NCBI GenBank assembly: GCA_022393335.1
Contig: JAJEKB010021681.1
Coordinates: 1,385,714 to 1,449,713 of the forward strand
Direction: 5' to 3'
DNA length: 64,000 bases
From: Macrotrachela quadricornifera
Taxonomy: Eukaryota > Rotifera > Eurotatoria > Philodinida > Philodinidae
Shown here: piece after piece, positions 1 to 11,153 of the stretch
How positions within the stretch are numbered: the first letter of the stretch is position 1
Layout of the letters: every line of letters starts with the position of its first letter
Program-made: the position numbers and the translations under genes
The notes under the pieces: model-generated
What the model saw: only the letters and a program-made list of their open reading frames with translations
Told to the model about the DNA's origin: nothing
The model's database searches: none

Positions 1-1620
1 AACAACCGTAGCACAAACTACTCGAGCACAAACAACAGGAGCTAGAACAACCGTAGCACCAACAACTGCAGCACAAACTACTCGAGCACAAACAACTGCA
101 GCACAAAGTACTCGAGCAAAAACAACAGGAGCTAGAACAACGGTAGCACCAACAACCGCAGCGCAAACAACAGGAGCTAGAACAACCGTAGCACCAACAA
201 CTGCAGCACAAACTACTCGAGCTCAAACAACTGCAGCACAAACAACAGGAGCTAGAACAACCGTAGCACCAACTACTGCACAACGAACTACTCGAGCACA
301 AACAACTGCACCACAAACTACTCGAGCACAATCAACTGCAGCACAAACTACTCGAGCACAAACAACTGCCGCACAAACTACTCGAGCACAAACAACTGCA
401 GCACAAACAACAGGAGCTAGTACAACCGTAGCGCCAACAACTGCACAACAAACTACTCGAGCACAAACAACTGCAGCACAAACAACAGGAGCTAGAACAA
501 CCGTCGCACCAACAACTGCACCCCAAACTACTCGAGCACAAACAACTGGAGCTAGAACAACCGTAGCACCAACAACTGCACAACAAACTACTCGAGCACA
601 AACAACTGCAGCACAAACAACAGGAGCTAGAACAACCGTCGCAGCAACAACTGCACCACAAACTACTCGAGCACAAACAACTGGAGCTAGAACAACCGTA
701 GCACCAACAACTGCACAACAAACTACTCTAACACAAACAACTGCAGCACAAACTACTCGAGCACAAACAACTGCCGCACAAACTACTCGAGCACAAACAA
801 CAGGAGCTAAAACAACGGTAGCTCCAACAACTCCGGCACAAACAACTCGAACACAAACAACCGCAACTAGAACAACTGCAGCACCAACAACCGCCGGACA
901 AACAACACGAGCACAAACCACTGCAGCACAAACAACTGGAGCTCGAACAACTGGAGCTAGAACAACTGTAGCACCAACAACTGCAGGACAAACAACACGA
1001 GCACAAACCAGTGCCGGACAAACAACTGGAGTTAGAACAACTGTAGCACAAACCAGTGCAGGACAAACAACTGGAGTTAGAACAACTGTAGCAACAACAA
1101 CTGCAGGACAAACAACACGAGCACAAACCACTGCAGCACAAACAACTGGAACTAGAACAACTGTAGCACCAACAACTGCAGGACAAACAACTGGAATTAG
1201 AACAACTGTAGCACAAACAACTGGAGTTAGAACAACTGTAGCACAAACAACTGCAGGACAAACAACTGGAGTTAGAACAACTGTAGCACAAACAACTGCA
1301 GGACAAACAACACGTTCACAAACCAGTGCAGGACAAACAACTGGAGCTAGAACAACTGTAGCACCAACAACTGCAGGACAAACAACACGTTCACAAACCA
1401 GTGCAGGACAAACAACACGAGCACAAACCAGTGCAGCACAAACAACTGGAGCTAGAACAACTGTAGCACCAACAACTGCAGGACAAACAACACGTTCACA
1501 AACCAGTGCAGGACAAACAACTGGAGCTAGAACAACTGCAGCACCAACAACTGCAGGACAAACAACGCGAGCACAAACAACTGGAGCTAGAACTTCTGTG
1601 AGGTCGGGAACTGTTCGGGC
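1..1620 (+). repeat. 15-bp minisatellite array in coding phase (about 108 units)
   Basis: Tandem 15-bp units of the type ACAACTGCAGCACAA run from the window edge to about 1620 without one indel that breaks the 15-bp register. Variants group into higher-order blocks (for example a GGAGCTAGA unit followed by a CCGTAGCACC unit). The 5' half favours CTCGAGCA units; the 3' half favours GGACAA and ACACGAGCA units. This suggests local duplication by unequal exchange within a coding sequence. Confidence 0.9.
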
Positions 1621-1663
1621 GACCACAGCGCGATTGACTACTGCCGCGAAGAGCACAGGTTAG
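2..1663 (+). CDS. Thr-rich mucin-like repeat protein, 3' part (5' end outside window)
   Basis: Read from base 2, the plus strand is open for 553 codons without a stop. It consists almost entirely of five-residue units of the form T-T-x-A-x (for example TTVAQ, TTRAQ, TTGAR, TTVAP, TTAAQ). Dense Thr with Ala, Gln and Pro is typical of O-glycosylated mucin-like stalks, so a secreted or cell-surface role is inferred. The repeat fades after about 1590 into unique sequence and the frame meets TAG at 1661-1663. A good splice donor (CAG|GTTAGG) lies at 1658/1659, so the last exon may continue downstream and the stop may be intronic. There is no start codon inside the window. The opposite strand is also open (223-1656), but it starts with GTG and would encode an implausible Val/Cys repeat. 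The frame is clear; function is inferred from composition only. Confidence 0.6.
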   Translation, partial: TTVAQTTRAQTTGARTTVAPTTAAQTTRAQTTAAQSTRAKTTGARTTVAPTTAAQTTGARTTVAPTTAAQTTRAQTTAAQTTGARTTVAPTTAQRTTRAQTTAPQTTRAQSTAAQTTRAQTTAAQTTRAQTTAAQTTGASTTVAPTTAQQTTRAQTTAAQTTGARTTVAPTTAPQTTRAQTTGARTTVAPTTAQQTTRAQTTAAQTTGARTTVAATTAPQTTRAQTTGARTTVAPTTAQQTTLTQTTAAQTTRAQTTAAQTTRAQTTGAKTTVAPTTPAQTTRTQTTATRTTAAPTTAGQTTRAQTTAAQTTGARTTGARTTVAPTTAGQTTRAQTSAGQTTGVRTTVAQTSAGQTTGVRTTVATTTAGQTTRAQTTAAQTTGTRTTVAPTTAGQTTGIRTTVAQTTGVRTTVAQTTAGQTTGVRTTVAQTTAGQTTRSQTSAGQTTGARTTVAPTTAGQTTRSQTSAGQTTRAQTSAAQTTGARTTVAPTTAGQTTRSQTSAGQTTGARTTAAPTTAGQTTRAQTTGARTSVRSGTVRATTARLTTAAKSTG

Positions 1664-2540
1664 GTTTAATTCCCAGTTATGGATATTTTTGGTTCTGATT
1701 TTTTCACTTTTTTTTTTTTTGAACATTTTGAGGGTGTTTTATAGTTTCGGGGGTGATGTTTCTGTTGAGTATATAGTTTGGAATTGGAGGTATGTAGTAG
1801 CTCTCTTGTGTGGTTTGTGATAGGGTTGTTGACGTTGAGATGGTGGGAATAATGGTCGGTTGTTTAATGGATTGTGGTATTTCTTATCGGAATATTGAAT
1901 TTTTTTTGGTTGTTGAGTTATCTGAAAGTGGCAGGTATGTTTGAGGTATTAGAAGTTTGGAGTCGCTTTGGGCTGGTCTGATTGATTGGATATTTAAGAT
2001 GGAAGATTTTGTTGGCGGTCATATATCAATTTATGATCAGAGATGGTGTAGGTTGCGGTTTATAGGGAAAGGGCGTGTCAGTAAGAAAAAATTTTTTTTT
2101 ATATGAGTTTTGGCAGGATATATTTAGTTGTGTGGAGAGGCATATGGGCTAGATGCTCGCGGTTTTTTTTGTAAATAACATCGTCGGAAAAGCCCGGAGT
2201 TTTTTTATTGTTTTTAGAATGATGCGTAGCGGATAGTATTCGGTTCGGTTACATGCTGTTTTTTGTGTAATCTAGGTATTTATCGTTGGACTGGGTTAGT
2301 TTTGGGCTTTGTATTGATCGAAGTATCAAATATCCATGAAGAATAGTGTGCTTGTTTTATGTTGAAATTCGTGTTTGCTGATGGAAACGTGAAGTATTTT
2401 TCGAAATTTATTGTGAAAGGATGGTGGTAGTTAAAATTTTTGAGTGTTGAGGATGTGAGTATGGGTAAAGTGAAGGTGATTGTGAAGGCTGTCTATAAAG
2501 TGGAATAGTGTTCGATGGTAGTGGTTAGAAGGCCACTGCT
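1664..2540. other. G+T-skewed non-coding stretch downstream of the mucin-like repeat
   Basis: The plus strand is strongly enriched in G and T and poor in C and A for about 870 bases, then reverts to ordinary AT-rich sequence near 2540. Both strands carry many stops in all frames I followed. It may be a long intron or 3' region of the upstream gene, given the donor at 1659. No gene is seen. Confidence 0.6.
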
Positions 2541-5500
2541 AAGTTTTCTTTGAAATTTCTTCGTGTCTGCTTGATCCACTCACTTCTAATCTTTTAAAGC
2601 GGATTTGCGATTGTCTATACAGCGAAATTTCTGTTTCCGAATTTTTGGACAGTTTTATTTCGGCATTACTCAGTATGTTCATTATATGTAATGGATATCA
2701 TTGGTGGCGATACACTACTGATAGAATCTATATGGAATATTATAATAACTGTGACAGTTATAGTCTACTCAATGTTAACTTTTTTCTAGACTTAGACATA
2801 GTTTTTAATGATAAAATTATTATTAGAAATAAGTAGAAAATGCATTTGATAAAGTTATCTTATTATTGAGTATTTTTTCAATGTCACAGTTTTTAATCAT
2901 CATATCAATAAATTAAGTGCAATAAATTGTAGATGCTAGATTAGATGTTACTCCTAAATGTATATTCCCAATGCCTGTCCAACTGTCAATATTATGCGAT
3001 ATATAAAAAAAAGATTCTCCAAAGAAAAACTGTAATATATTCATCCGTTTAACATAACGATGAATAATTAGAATAGTTTTCATCTTGCCGCTTCATATGT
3101 ACTAAGCGCTTTACTTCTAGACGAACTGAATTATTAGAGAAAACAACTGTAGTTTATAAATTCAGATTACTTGATAAAAAGTTTTTTTAAGTGCCTAATT
3201 TTTTTAGTCTTATTATTATCTTATTAAAATGACTTATTGGTGTGTTTTATTTTGTAAAAATGTAACATAAAAGATAAACGATAGGTACGACTAGTAAACA
3301 AATCTTGAAAAAAATTTATATTTATCTAGTTTCTTTCGAAATGTTGAGCTTGCGAAAGAATTATCTCGCTGCATAGTCAATTTCGACTCTTCAGATACAT
3401 TTCAATCTAAAAAAACTCGTCGGAATTCGGACTACTCGAAGAAAGCATATTCATCAACTAAATCCTTTTTGATTGCTCGACATGATTTCGACCAATCGTA
3501 GCTTATCAAAAACATAGGTGCCCAATAAGAATAAACTTATCAAAAAAAAATTAGTTTCAATTGCTCATTTTAATTTTGATCGCTTAAAATTTCTTCAAAA
3601 TTCAAAGTTCGAGTGAGTTTCCACTTATATTTCAATGTCATTAGAAAGTTTTTGTTTAGTACATGACTTTACATAGTTCTTTTTTTCGAGCAACCATTAT
3701 TCATCGACTATAACAGAGACCATAAAAGAATATGCTCGCATTTTCGAAGAAAAGATATTTATAATTAATTTTAATTTTTGATGATTCATTTGCAAAGAAC
3801 TAATCAATGGAATAATTTTTAATAATCAGTCTGTTTTACACTCCTCAAAATTATTGAAATAGTTGGAGATTCTAAGCTTAAAGCAAGTAATGCAATGAAG
3901 TTTATCATTATTCTACATAGTTCCACTATTTCTTCTATTATTTTTTTTATATTCAAATTAATTATAATATATTTTAGTTTATTTTTAAGCATAGATCTAA
4001 GTCTTCTACTAAATAAAAAAAAACACGTATAGTAGATAGAATTGTTCTTCTGAATTATCGATAATTGCAATATTTATTAGAAATTTAAAAAAAAATAAAA
4101 GAAATTGTATAAAAAGAAATTTGAAAAATGTTAAAGTTATGTTTATATCATGACAATATAGAGATTTATCTTAGATTAAAACATCATGTTTAACTCATCT
4201 TATTTGTTCAACCTTCGTAACTTTAAATACACGATAACCTAAAAGTCTGAACAGAAAATAAATCCATAGATTTCGACTATAAAAGAAATTGTTTGATTCA
4301 GTTTGATAAATCATTGAATTATACGAATTTAGTTTTCGTTCAGACTTTTAGGACATCGTCTGCATATGTTTGAATCTTTTATTTTGGAAAAAAAGATCCG
4401 ATAGATATCGAGAGCTCGAAAATATCAAGTATTTGGAGTATCGATTACTCGAATTCCTACTAATTTGACTCATCGAAACCTATCGAAATTCGTCAGAGAT
4501 GGAGGTGTCCAGAGCACCGAATCCTCAGATTATCACTTTCCCATAAATCAAGAGAACAGAGATAGGTAAACAATTTTTAGTTTTATTGATCCAACGGAAG
4601 ACTCATATCGATTCTTATACGATATATCCATCAAATGGCAGCTTAGGTACATTCTTGAAAAAAAATAGTTGCAATAGGTATTTTGAACACATTATTACTA
4701 TAGAACCGTATCTCTTTATAACTAATTATCAACTCTGGAAGCCCGTGGAATTTTCTACGGCTCTATACAATTAGGTTTTAATTTGTACTGATGTATTGCC
4801 AAAATAAATTGAACGTAATGAAGATATCCTCATGTCCAAATTCTCATAGATATGATTTTTTTCATTACTATAAAATTACCTTTTTAAAAAAAGTAAATAT
4901 CTATTCTAATAGAGCTTGAAATTCTCTATCATCTCATATATTTGTCAACTATCTTTCAAGTAATTTGTATTTATGAATTGGTTTCGGTCGTGTTTTAATC
5001 AAATGGAGAAGTAAGGTGTAATATTATCTGTTTGAAATGATATTGTTTTCATGATTATGTATATTTTATTCTATATGAAGGTTATCGTTTCTATACATTG
5101 AAGTTTTCAATATATGCATGGGATTTGTTACTGAAAGACTATATTGAATGGATAAAAAAAATATTTTTTCCTTTGAAATATTATTTTGATTTCAAGTAGT
5201 ATGTATATTAAATTTTGTATTGAATGATAAGGATTGTTACAATTTTTCATTGTGGAAGCTAAAAAATTGTCATGGTTTTACGATCTTAAATACTAAATCT
5301 TTTAAAATTAATTACTGATACAAAAAAAAAATTTAATGAGCAAAAATCATTCCTTATAAAATACTGATCAATTAAATACATGCCATATTAATATAATAAT
5401 TAAAAATGAAGCTAAAACGGAAACGAAATATAATTATTATCAGGAAAGAACTGTGACAAATACATTCTAGATGTTTTGCAAATATGGAAGTAACCATTAA

Positions 5501-5776
5501 AATATTTGTGTAACTGCTCAATTTTGAACTGCCACAGATATTGTAAAGTCGTTATAATTCTTACCATTCAATACTGATAAATCTCATTGTGATAATACTT
5601 TAATTTGTTGTAAAGTTTTGTTATAAATAGTACTCAAAATCTTAGTGTTACTCCTTGAAATATCATTCTTTACCAATTTTATCGTGTCTACTAGTTTATA
5701 TATCATAAATATATCACATCTTTTCGCTTTTATTATATAATCAATGTTTTAAACTGTTTTTATATATATTGTAGCT
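2541..5776. other. intergenic, AT-rich, no gene recognised
   Basis: The only open frames are short, mostly start on non-ATG codons and show no recognisable motif. One small inverted-repeat element (4232-4358) is listed separately. A polypyrimidine/TTGTAG acceptor-like sequence directly precedes the ATG at 5777. Confidence 0.6.
4232..4358. repeat. small inverted-repeat (MITE-like) element
   Basis: A perfect 15-bp inverted repeat (CCTAAAAGTCTGAAC at 4238-4252; its complement at 4338-4352) is flanked by partly matching bases (CGAT on both outer sides, GAAAA on both inner sides). This gives imperfect terminal repeats of about 25 bp around an 80-bp core. No convincing target-site duplication was found. 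Confidence 0.45.
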
Positions 5777-6703
5777 ATGGTAACATCGACATCAGGCAAT
5801 ATCTGTGTAATACCAACGGATAATTTTATTATGCCATTATATAATTTGATCGTTTTGGAGAATGCTACTATTCAGTCTCAGCATGTTCATTATAATAGTA
5901 TTATTTGTGGTTCACTTTACGGCAGTGGGTCTCCAGTGTTATCGCAGCTATGGGACGAAACGAATACTCCTCAAGAAGTTTATAGTGTTGAAATAAATGG
6001 ACGGATTAATACAGACTTCATGGTGCAACATGGCTCTTTAGGTGTATCAATATTATCACCCTCACGAAATTTAGTACATAGCAGTACGAATCTTCAAGAA
6101 TACACCATCGATGGGAAAACTGTTACTATGCTGGATTACAATTTAGGAGCAAGAGCTGAGGAGAATTCTACTATTTCAACAAAATGTGCAACTATTCCTG
6201 ATAATGTCAGAAATTTATCAAACATCCTCTGTGGTCTTCCAACAACTGCGGGCAATTTCGCTGGTTCGCCACCGAATCAGGCAAATAGCTATCGTTTTCA
6301 CGTTAACACAACTGATAATAACGGGCTAGCAGTGTTTAATCTATCACCTAATGAATTATTTGGTAATTCCAACATAGGTGATGTAACTCTTACTGCCACT
6401 GATCCAAATTTACAATTAGTTGTTATAAATGTACGGGATACAACTATTAATTATTCATTTGGACCTAATGTGAATTTTCAAGGTCCTTTTCCCAACAACA
6501 TGGATATGAATGCACATGTTATTTGGAATTTTTGTGATGCTACATATATAAACTTTATCAGAAACATGAAAGGCGCAATACTAGCACCCAAGGCACTCGT
6601 TGAATTTTCTGTCCAGATTGATGGAGCTCTTGCTGCAAAATCAATACTACAAAATGCTGAGCTTCACAAACCACTTCTGGTTTTGCCGCCATGTATAGCA
6701 TGA
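5777..6703 (+). CDS. choice-of-anchor A domain protein
   Basis: A 308-residue single open frame. The C-terminal third carries the signature I know from the choice-of-anchor A (collagen-binding-like) domain: a G-A-I-L-A-P stretch at about residues 270-275, then IDGALAAKS and ELHKP, matching the usual GTILAPxAxV ... GxxIAKxL ... ELHxxPF pattern. The N-terminal part (LIVLENATIQ then IICGSLYG) fits the beta-rich start of the domain. In bacteria and fungi this domain sits in surface or secreted proteins, so an extracellular role is likely, but no signal peptide is visible. The ATG follows a splice-acceptor-like TTGTAG and there is an in-frame TAA at 5750, so an upstream exon carrying a signal peptide is possible. 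AATAAA lies at 6908-6913. A bacterial-type domain suggests transfer (inference). Confidence 0.65.
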   Translation: MVTSTSGNICVIPTDNFIMPLYNLIVLENATIQSQHVHYNSIICGSLYGSGSPVLSQLWDETNTPQEVYSVEINGRINTDFMVQHGSLGVSILSPSRNLVHSSTNLQEYTIDGKTVTMLDYNLGARAEENSTISTKCATIPDNVRNLSNILCGLPTTAGNFAGSPPNQANSYRFHVNTTDNNGLAVFNLSPNELFGNSNIGDVTLTATDPNLQLVVINVRDTTINYSFGPNVNFQGPFPNNMDMNAHVIWNFCDATYINFIRNMKGAILAPKALVEFSVQIDGALAAKSILQNAELHKPLLVLPPCIA

Positions 6704-8742
6704 CAGCATATTATAAATTGAAAAACATATTCATCTTATTCTTTTTTTTATTAGTTTTCAATTCTATCGCTTCTTAGTTTTCTAATTAAGTTATTCAAAT
6801 TAAAAATTTTAGAAACACTACAAACATTGTACTTTACTTACTTGTTTTTCTATCTTATAGATTTCTTATTCTACTTTTCTTTTGTAGTTATCATCATTTA
6901 TAGTTCTAATAAAAAACATTTATACATAATGATTAAACAAATTCTAATTCTATTTATTTTATATAATGTTTTTAAGTTAAGAATAATATAAAATATCTAA
7001 TAATGTTTCTACAAAAAATTTTTTTGAAATATCTTCAGTTTGAGATTGTTATTGTTCAAGGGATCAATAAAATGTGCTCACTATCAGAATGAGAAGGTGC
7101 TCATATATAGAGGTTATACTGTATTGTTCTGATTCTATATCATCCGTTTTTATTTTTTGATTATTGAGCGATTTAAAGAGGCAATTACACACTATTTATA
7201 ATGGTAGATCTTTGTTTCAAGCTATAATTAAAAGACTTTCAGTAATACCATATGATAGGTCTCGACAATCTCTTCACAAATGAGTTTTCCAAATGAAACC
7301 CAGTACAGCAAATATGGACGAGTATTTTTGACTAGTAGTAGACCTTTTTTTTTTTAATTTGACTCAATTAAGTGAGGTATTAAAAAAAAAACATTTAATA
7401 ACTTAATTTTATGAAGTAGGATTAAAGAAAATATGATTCTCTTTAACTAGCTCGTCTCTAGATAGTCCTAGGAAGAAATCAATTTAAAAAATCAATCATA
7501 AGTTTGAATTTCTCGATCTTGGAAAGCTTTGATCAAACTTTATACGAAAAATTGTCTTTTCCTGTCAAAGAAAATTGCACTCGTAAATGTTGAAGAACTA
7601 ATCATAAAATTTTCATTTTTCCCTCAAACAAAGACTATTTTATGAAAGTATCGATGCCATATAAATTTTAATCAACAATCGTCGAGGTCAAAGTATCCAA
7701 ATAGTATTAATAGTGTTACATTCATAGCTCTAAAAAAGTTATAAAGATCACGATAGATAAGCTTACAAAGTTGTAGAAAACATTCTTAACTCTTACACAT
7801 TTAATCAAAATAAAATGGTTTAAAAAATTAAGTGACGACCGCAAAGCACCTTTTTTATTAATATAAAGTATTAAGCGAAAATTTAAAACTTAATTTAATG
7901 TTAAATTAGAAGGATCACTTCTACTCTCAACATTTATTGTAAAAAAAAATTCTAATAATACGATTTATTTCATAAAGATGACGATGTTTCGAGAAGTTTT
8001 ACATTATCCTATATAAAAAAATACTTTATATATTATATATTCAAGCACTTCTGTATGAAATAAATGAAGATATTTATAATGAAAAAATAATTCTAAAGAA
8101 TCACATAAATAAAAGACAATCATGGAAAATATTTTTGATTCAATGTAGTTAATTTTATTCAAAAAAAAAATATGCCTTACTGTATACGTTCTTTGCTTAT
8201 TGTACAATATATCAATCATATGACGTTACATAGTAATGTAGAAGAATGAAACAAAAAGAGATAAGGATTATACATGCACAAAGCTAATTTATTTCGTATT
8301 GTCAAAAAAAAACGATTATGTAAAAAATAGTTTGTCTGCTTAACCTGAAATTTTAAGAATGACAGAACTTGGTTAGTCAATGAAATTTTATTTTAAATAA
8401 ATAATTCTCACGATTGATCTTCAAGGTTAAATAGAGGTTATAAGTCGAGAATGTAATATTGAATTTGTTTCTTCTCTGAAAAATCGAGACGATGCCATAT
8501 CGAACTCATACTTCAGTTAGGAAATCTTAATTCAAAATACATTTTGTCTGCATATGTAAAACAACCTTATAACTTATTTAAGTGCATCGATCAAAGTATA
8601 CTGTTTACTTCTTTTTTGGTTGAAAAAAAAAACAGAATAATTGATCATTAAAATTCGTCTGAAAAAAAAAAAACTTAATGATGTTATTCAATCGTATATC
8701 ATAATCTTTTCATATTGTTCGATATTTATTTTTATAAATTAA
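6704..8742. other. intergenic, no gene recognised
   Basis: AT-rich DNA with poly-A/T runs. No frame with recognisable motifs on either strand. It contains the likely poly(A) signal of the upstream gene at 6908-6913. Confidence 0.6.
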
Positions 8743-10126
8743 TTAACAATAATTAATCCAAGACATTTTTTTAATTGGTGCTGTATAAGGTCTTGTAGGT
8801 ATAATAACATGAATATTATTTTTTTTTTCAATATGATATATTGAAAGAGCATCTTGATAAGGAATTGAACATGATGAACATGGAGATGTTAAATTTTCAG
8901 TTATTGTTGTTGTATGAGAAGAAGAATTTGTAGTTTGATTAAATATTTTTCTTGAATTAAATTCAATTTGAGAAGATTTTATTTCTTCAGTTTTAATCAT
9001 TTGTTCAATTTGATTTATTCTTTCAAGTAATTCTTGACAATATAATGAATTATTTTTATTTGTTAATGGTGTTTGAATATTTAATTGTTTCATTTTATTT
9101 TGATTTTTTTTTGTTTGTATCATCATTTTTGCTATTAATTGACGACGTTTTGATATTAATGATAAAGTATGTTTATGTTTCATTTGTAATAATGTATATT
9201 CATCAAGATTATTTTCTTTTATTTCACGTTGATCAACAATTTTAACACGATGTGGAACACGAGATAAATGTGGTAAATGTTCATGAAGATGTTCACTAGC
9301 TTGACGAGCAAATAATGTTATTTCATCTCGAGCACGAGATGGATTACGAAGAAGATATTGAAATCGATTTTCATAAAATGTTTCAATAGCATTATCATCA
9401 GATTGATTTGATAATGCTGAATTTTGATTAGGATGAATATTTCTAAATATAAAATGATTAAAAAAAAAGAAAAAAGAATTTTTAATTATACGTTATTTTT
9501 GATGTTGAAGATGTTATTGGATCATCAATAAAGACTATTTTAATATCACGTGTTGGATCAAGTGCAAGAAAATTTTTTTCTAAATTACTAAATGAAAATG
9601 TTCGAGATTTTTTCATAGCACGTTCTCGTTTTAATTTTTCATTATAATCTTTAAGTTTTTCATAAGATTTTTTTAAAAATTCATTCAATTTATTTTCACG
9701 TAATGATTCACGATATTCACGTTCGAATTTATTTCGATCATCATTTGTTTTTAAAAGATTTGCTGATGTAAGAGCACGTTCTAATTGAATAAATTTATAT
9801 GAATAAGATGGAGATTTTTTCGTTGGAATTGATGTTGTAGCTATTGAAAAATCTGACCATGGTCGAATAGGTATTGTTGTATCAGTAGTTAAATTAGGTG
9901 GTGAAGATAATAATAAGTCTTTTTTCGGATTTTTTAATTCTGTTATTTCATCTAAAGCAGCTTCATCTTCTTCATCAGGTATTGAAAGAATATCAGCATC
10001 GGATAATAAAACACGATGTACTTGAGTTTTTATCTTAATATTTATATATTCTTTTTGTTAAAATATAATTAAAAGTTTTAGTGGTTATAAACTTACTTCA
10101 TCAATACTTTTTAATGATGATGCCAT
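8743..10126 (-). CDS. unknown coiled-coil protein, three exons
   Basis: Reconstructed from splice signals. Exon 1 is 10097-10126 (ATG, 10 codons, donor GTAAGT), exon 2 is 9492-10033 and exon 3 is 8743-9442. The introns are 63 and 49 nt, both GT-AG. The spliced length is 1272 nt (423 residues plus stop) and the frame is kept through both junctions. The product is hydrophilic: an acidic N-terminus rich in Asp/Glu, a charged helical stretch ending exon 2's first half (FEREYRESLRENKLNEFLKK, then KLKDYNEKLKRERAMKK), and a second Lys/Gln-rich helical region in exon 3 (KRRQLIAKMM onward). A Ser/Thr-rich tail follows. It has no signal peptide, membrane segment or known catalytic motif. I do not recognise the family; coiled-coil structural proteins of cilia or cytoskeleton look like this, but that is only a guess. 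Confidence 0.8.
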
Positions 10127-11153
10127 CGTCTGTTTATTGTTACTTTTTTTTTACTTATTAGTTGTCACGAAATTTAAGAATAAAGTAATAAAAAAGAGAA
10201 AAAAAACCCAATCCAGATTTTTTTTTTTGTTCTATAATAAATCAATTCATAAATAAATCCATATGGCTTCAAAAGAATATAATTCAATGAAATATATGTA
10301 AACAATTCTCATTTCTTTTTTTTTTTTTAATTATATTCATCATAGAAATATTGTCAAGTTATATAAATCAATATATCAAATACGATCTAGATGTACCAAC
10401 GAAATAATTATAGCAATACTAGCTAGATGTTTTTTAATTGTCTAAAAACAATTTATTTAATTATAAGCCGAGTAACAAGTACGGACTTAGTTCGATATTG
10501 AAAAAGCGATTTGATAGTTGGCAAGGTTCATTCGTTAGTTGTAATTTTTTTTCTATTGATACATATGATCAATTTCATCAGTTATTATGTAACTAACGAG
10601 TCAGCCATAATAAATGACCATCTCAGTACTTTGATCTTTAGAATTGATTTTTTTTGCCAAAAGATGCGCCCTCAAATTCTTTACCACACCATAATTAAAT
10701 ATACTTCTGTAGTCGGTTAAGGGAAAACATTAAATGAAGATTATCAAGCACATTACAAGTATCTAACTTTCAAAGCAAATTGATGGCTGGTGTTTGTACC
10801 TTTTTTTTTTATCTATATCGTTAAATCTTTCTTTTCAGAATGGACAGAATTCTATTGATCAGTTTCCGGTACTGTGAATAAGATCATTTAATTTTTCTCC
10901 TTAGCTTCCTAAAGAATTTAACGGCACATCTTAGACAGAACTAGGTAATTCAATTCAATTCAGCTAAAAGAAATAAAAAATGTACAAGACAACAAACTAT
11001 TCCAGACCAATAATTTCAATAAGTATTATGAAGTGTAACTGATAGTAATGAATTTCATGACATTTTTCTTTTATCGATAATAAATAAGAGAAAAATGAAA
11101 AAAATATTTTTAAATAAATATGTTAATCAATCATTAACATAAATCATTCTTTA
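10127..11153. other. intergenic, no gene recognised
   Basis: Separates two minus-strand genes; presumably it holds the promoter of the coiled-coil gene on its left side. No clear open frame with motifs and no repeat structure seen. Confidence 0.55.

Noticed and set aside
332..1306. Cys/Ser-rich minus-strand frames in the same repeat
   Set aside because: Shadows of the 15-bp repeat in a third frame; no start context and keratin-like appearance only from composition.
1..1620. CRISPR array
   Set aside because: Units are contiguous 15-bp coding repeats without unique spacers, and the window is eukaryotic.
223..1656. 477-codon minus-strand frame of Val-Val-Cys-Ala repeats
   Set aside because: It starts with GTG, has improbable composition, and exists only because a 15-bp repeat without stops is open on both strands; the plus-strand Thr-rich frame is longer and more plausible.
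1664..2540. possible minus-strand Thr/Pro/Ile-rich coding sequence opposite the G/T-rich stretch
   Set aside because: Short protein-like runs are interrupted by frequent stops in every frame followed.
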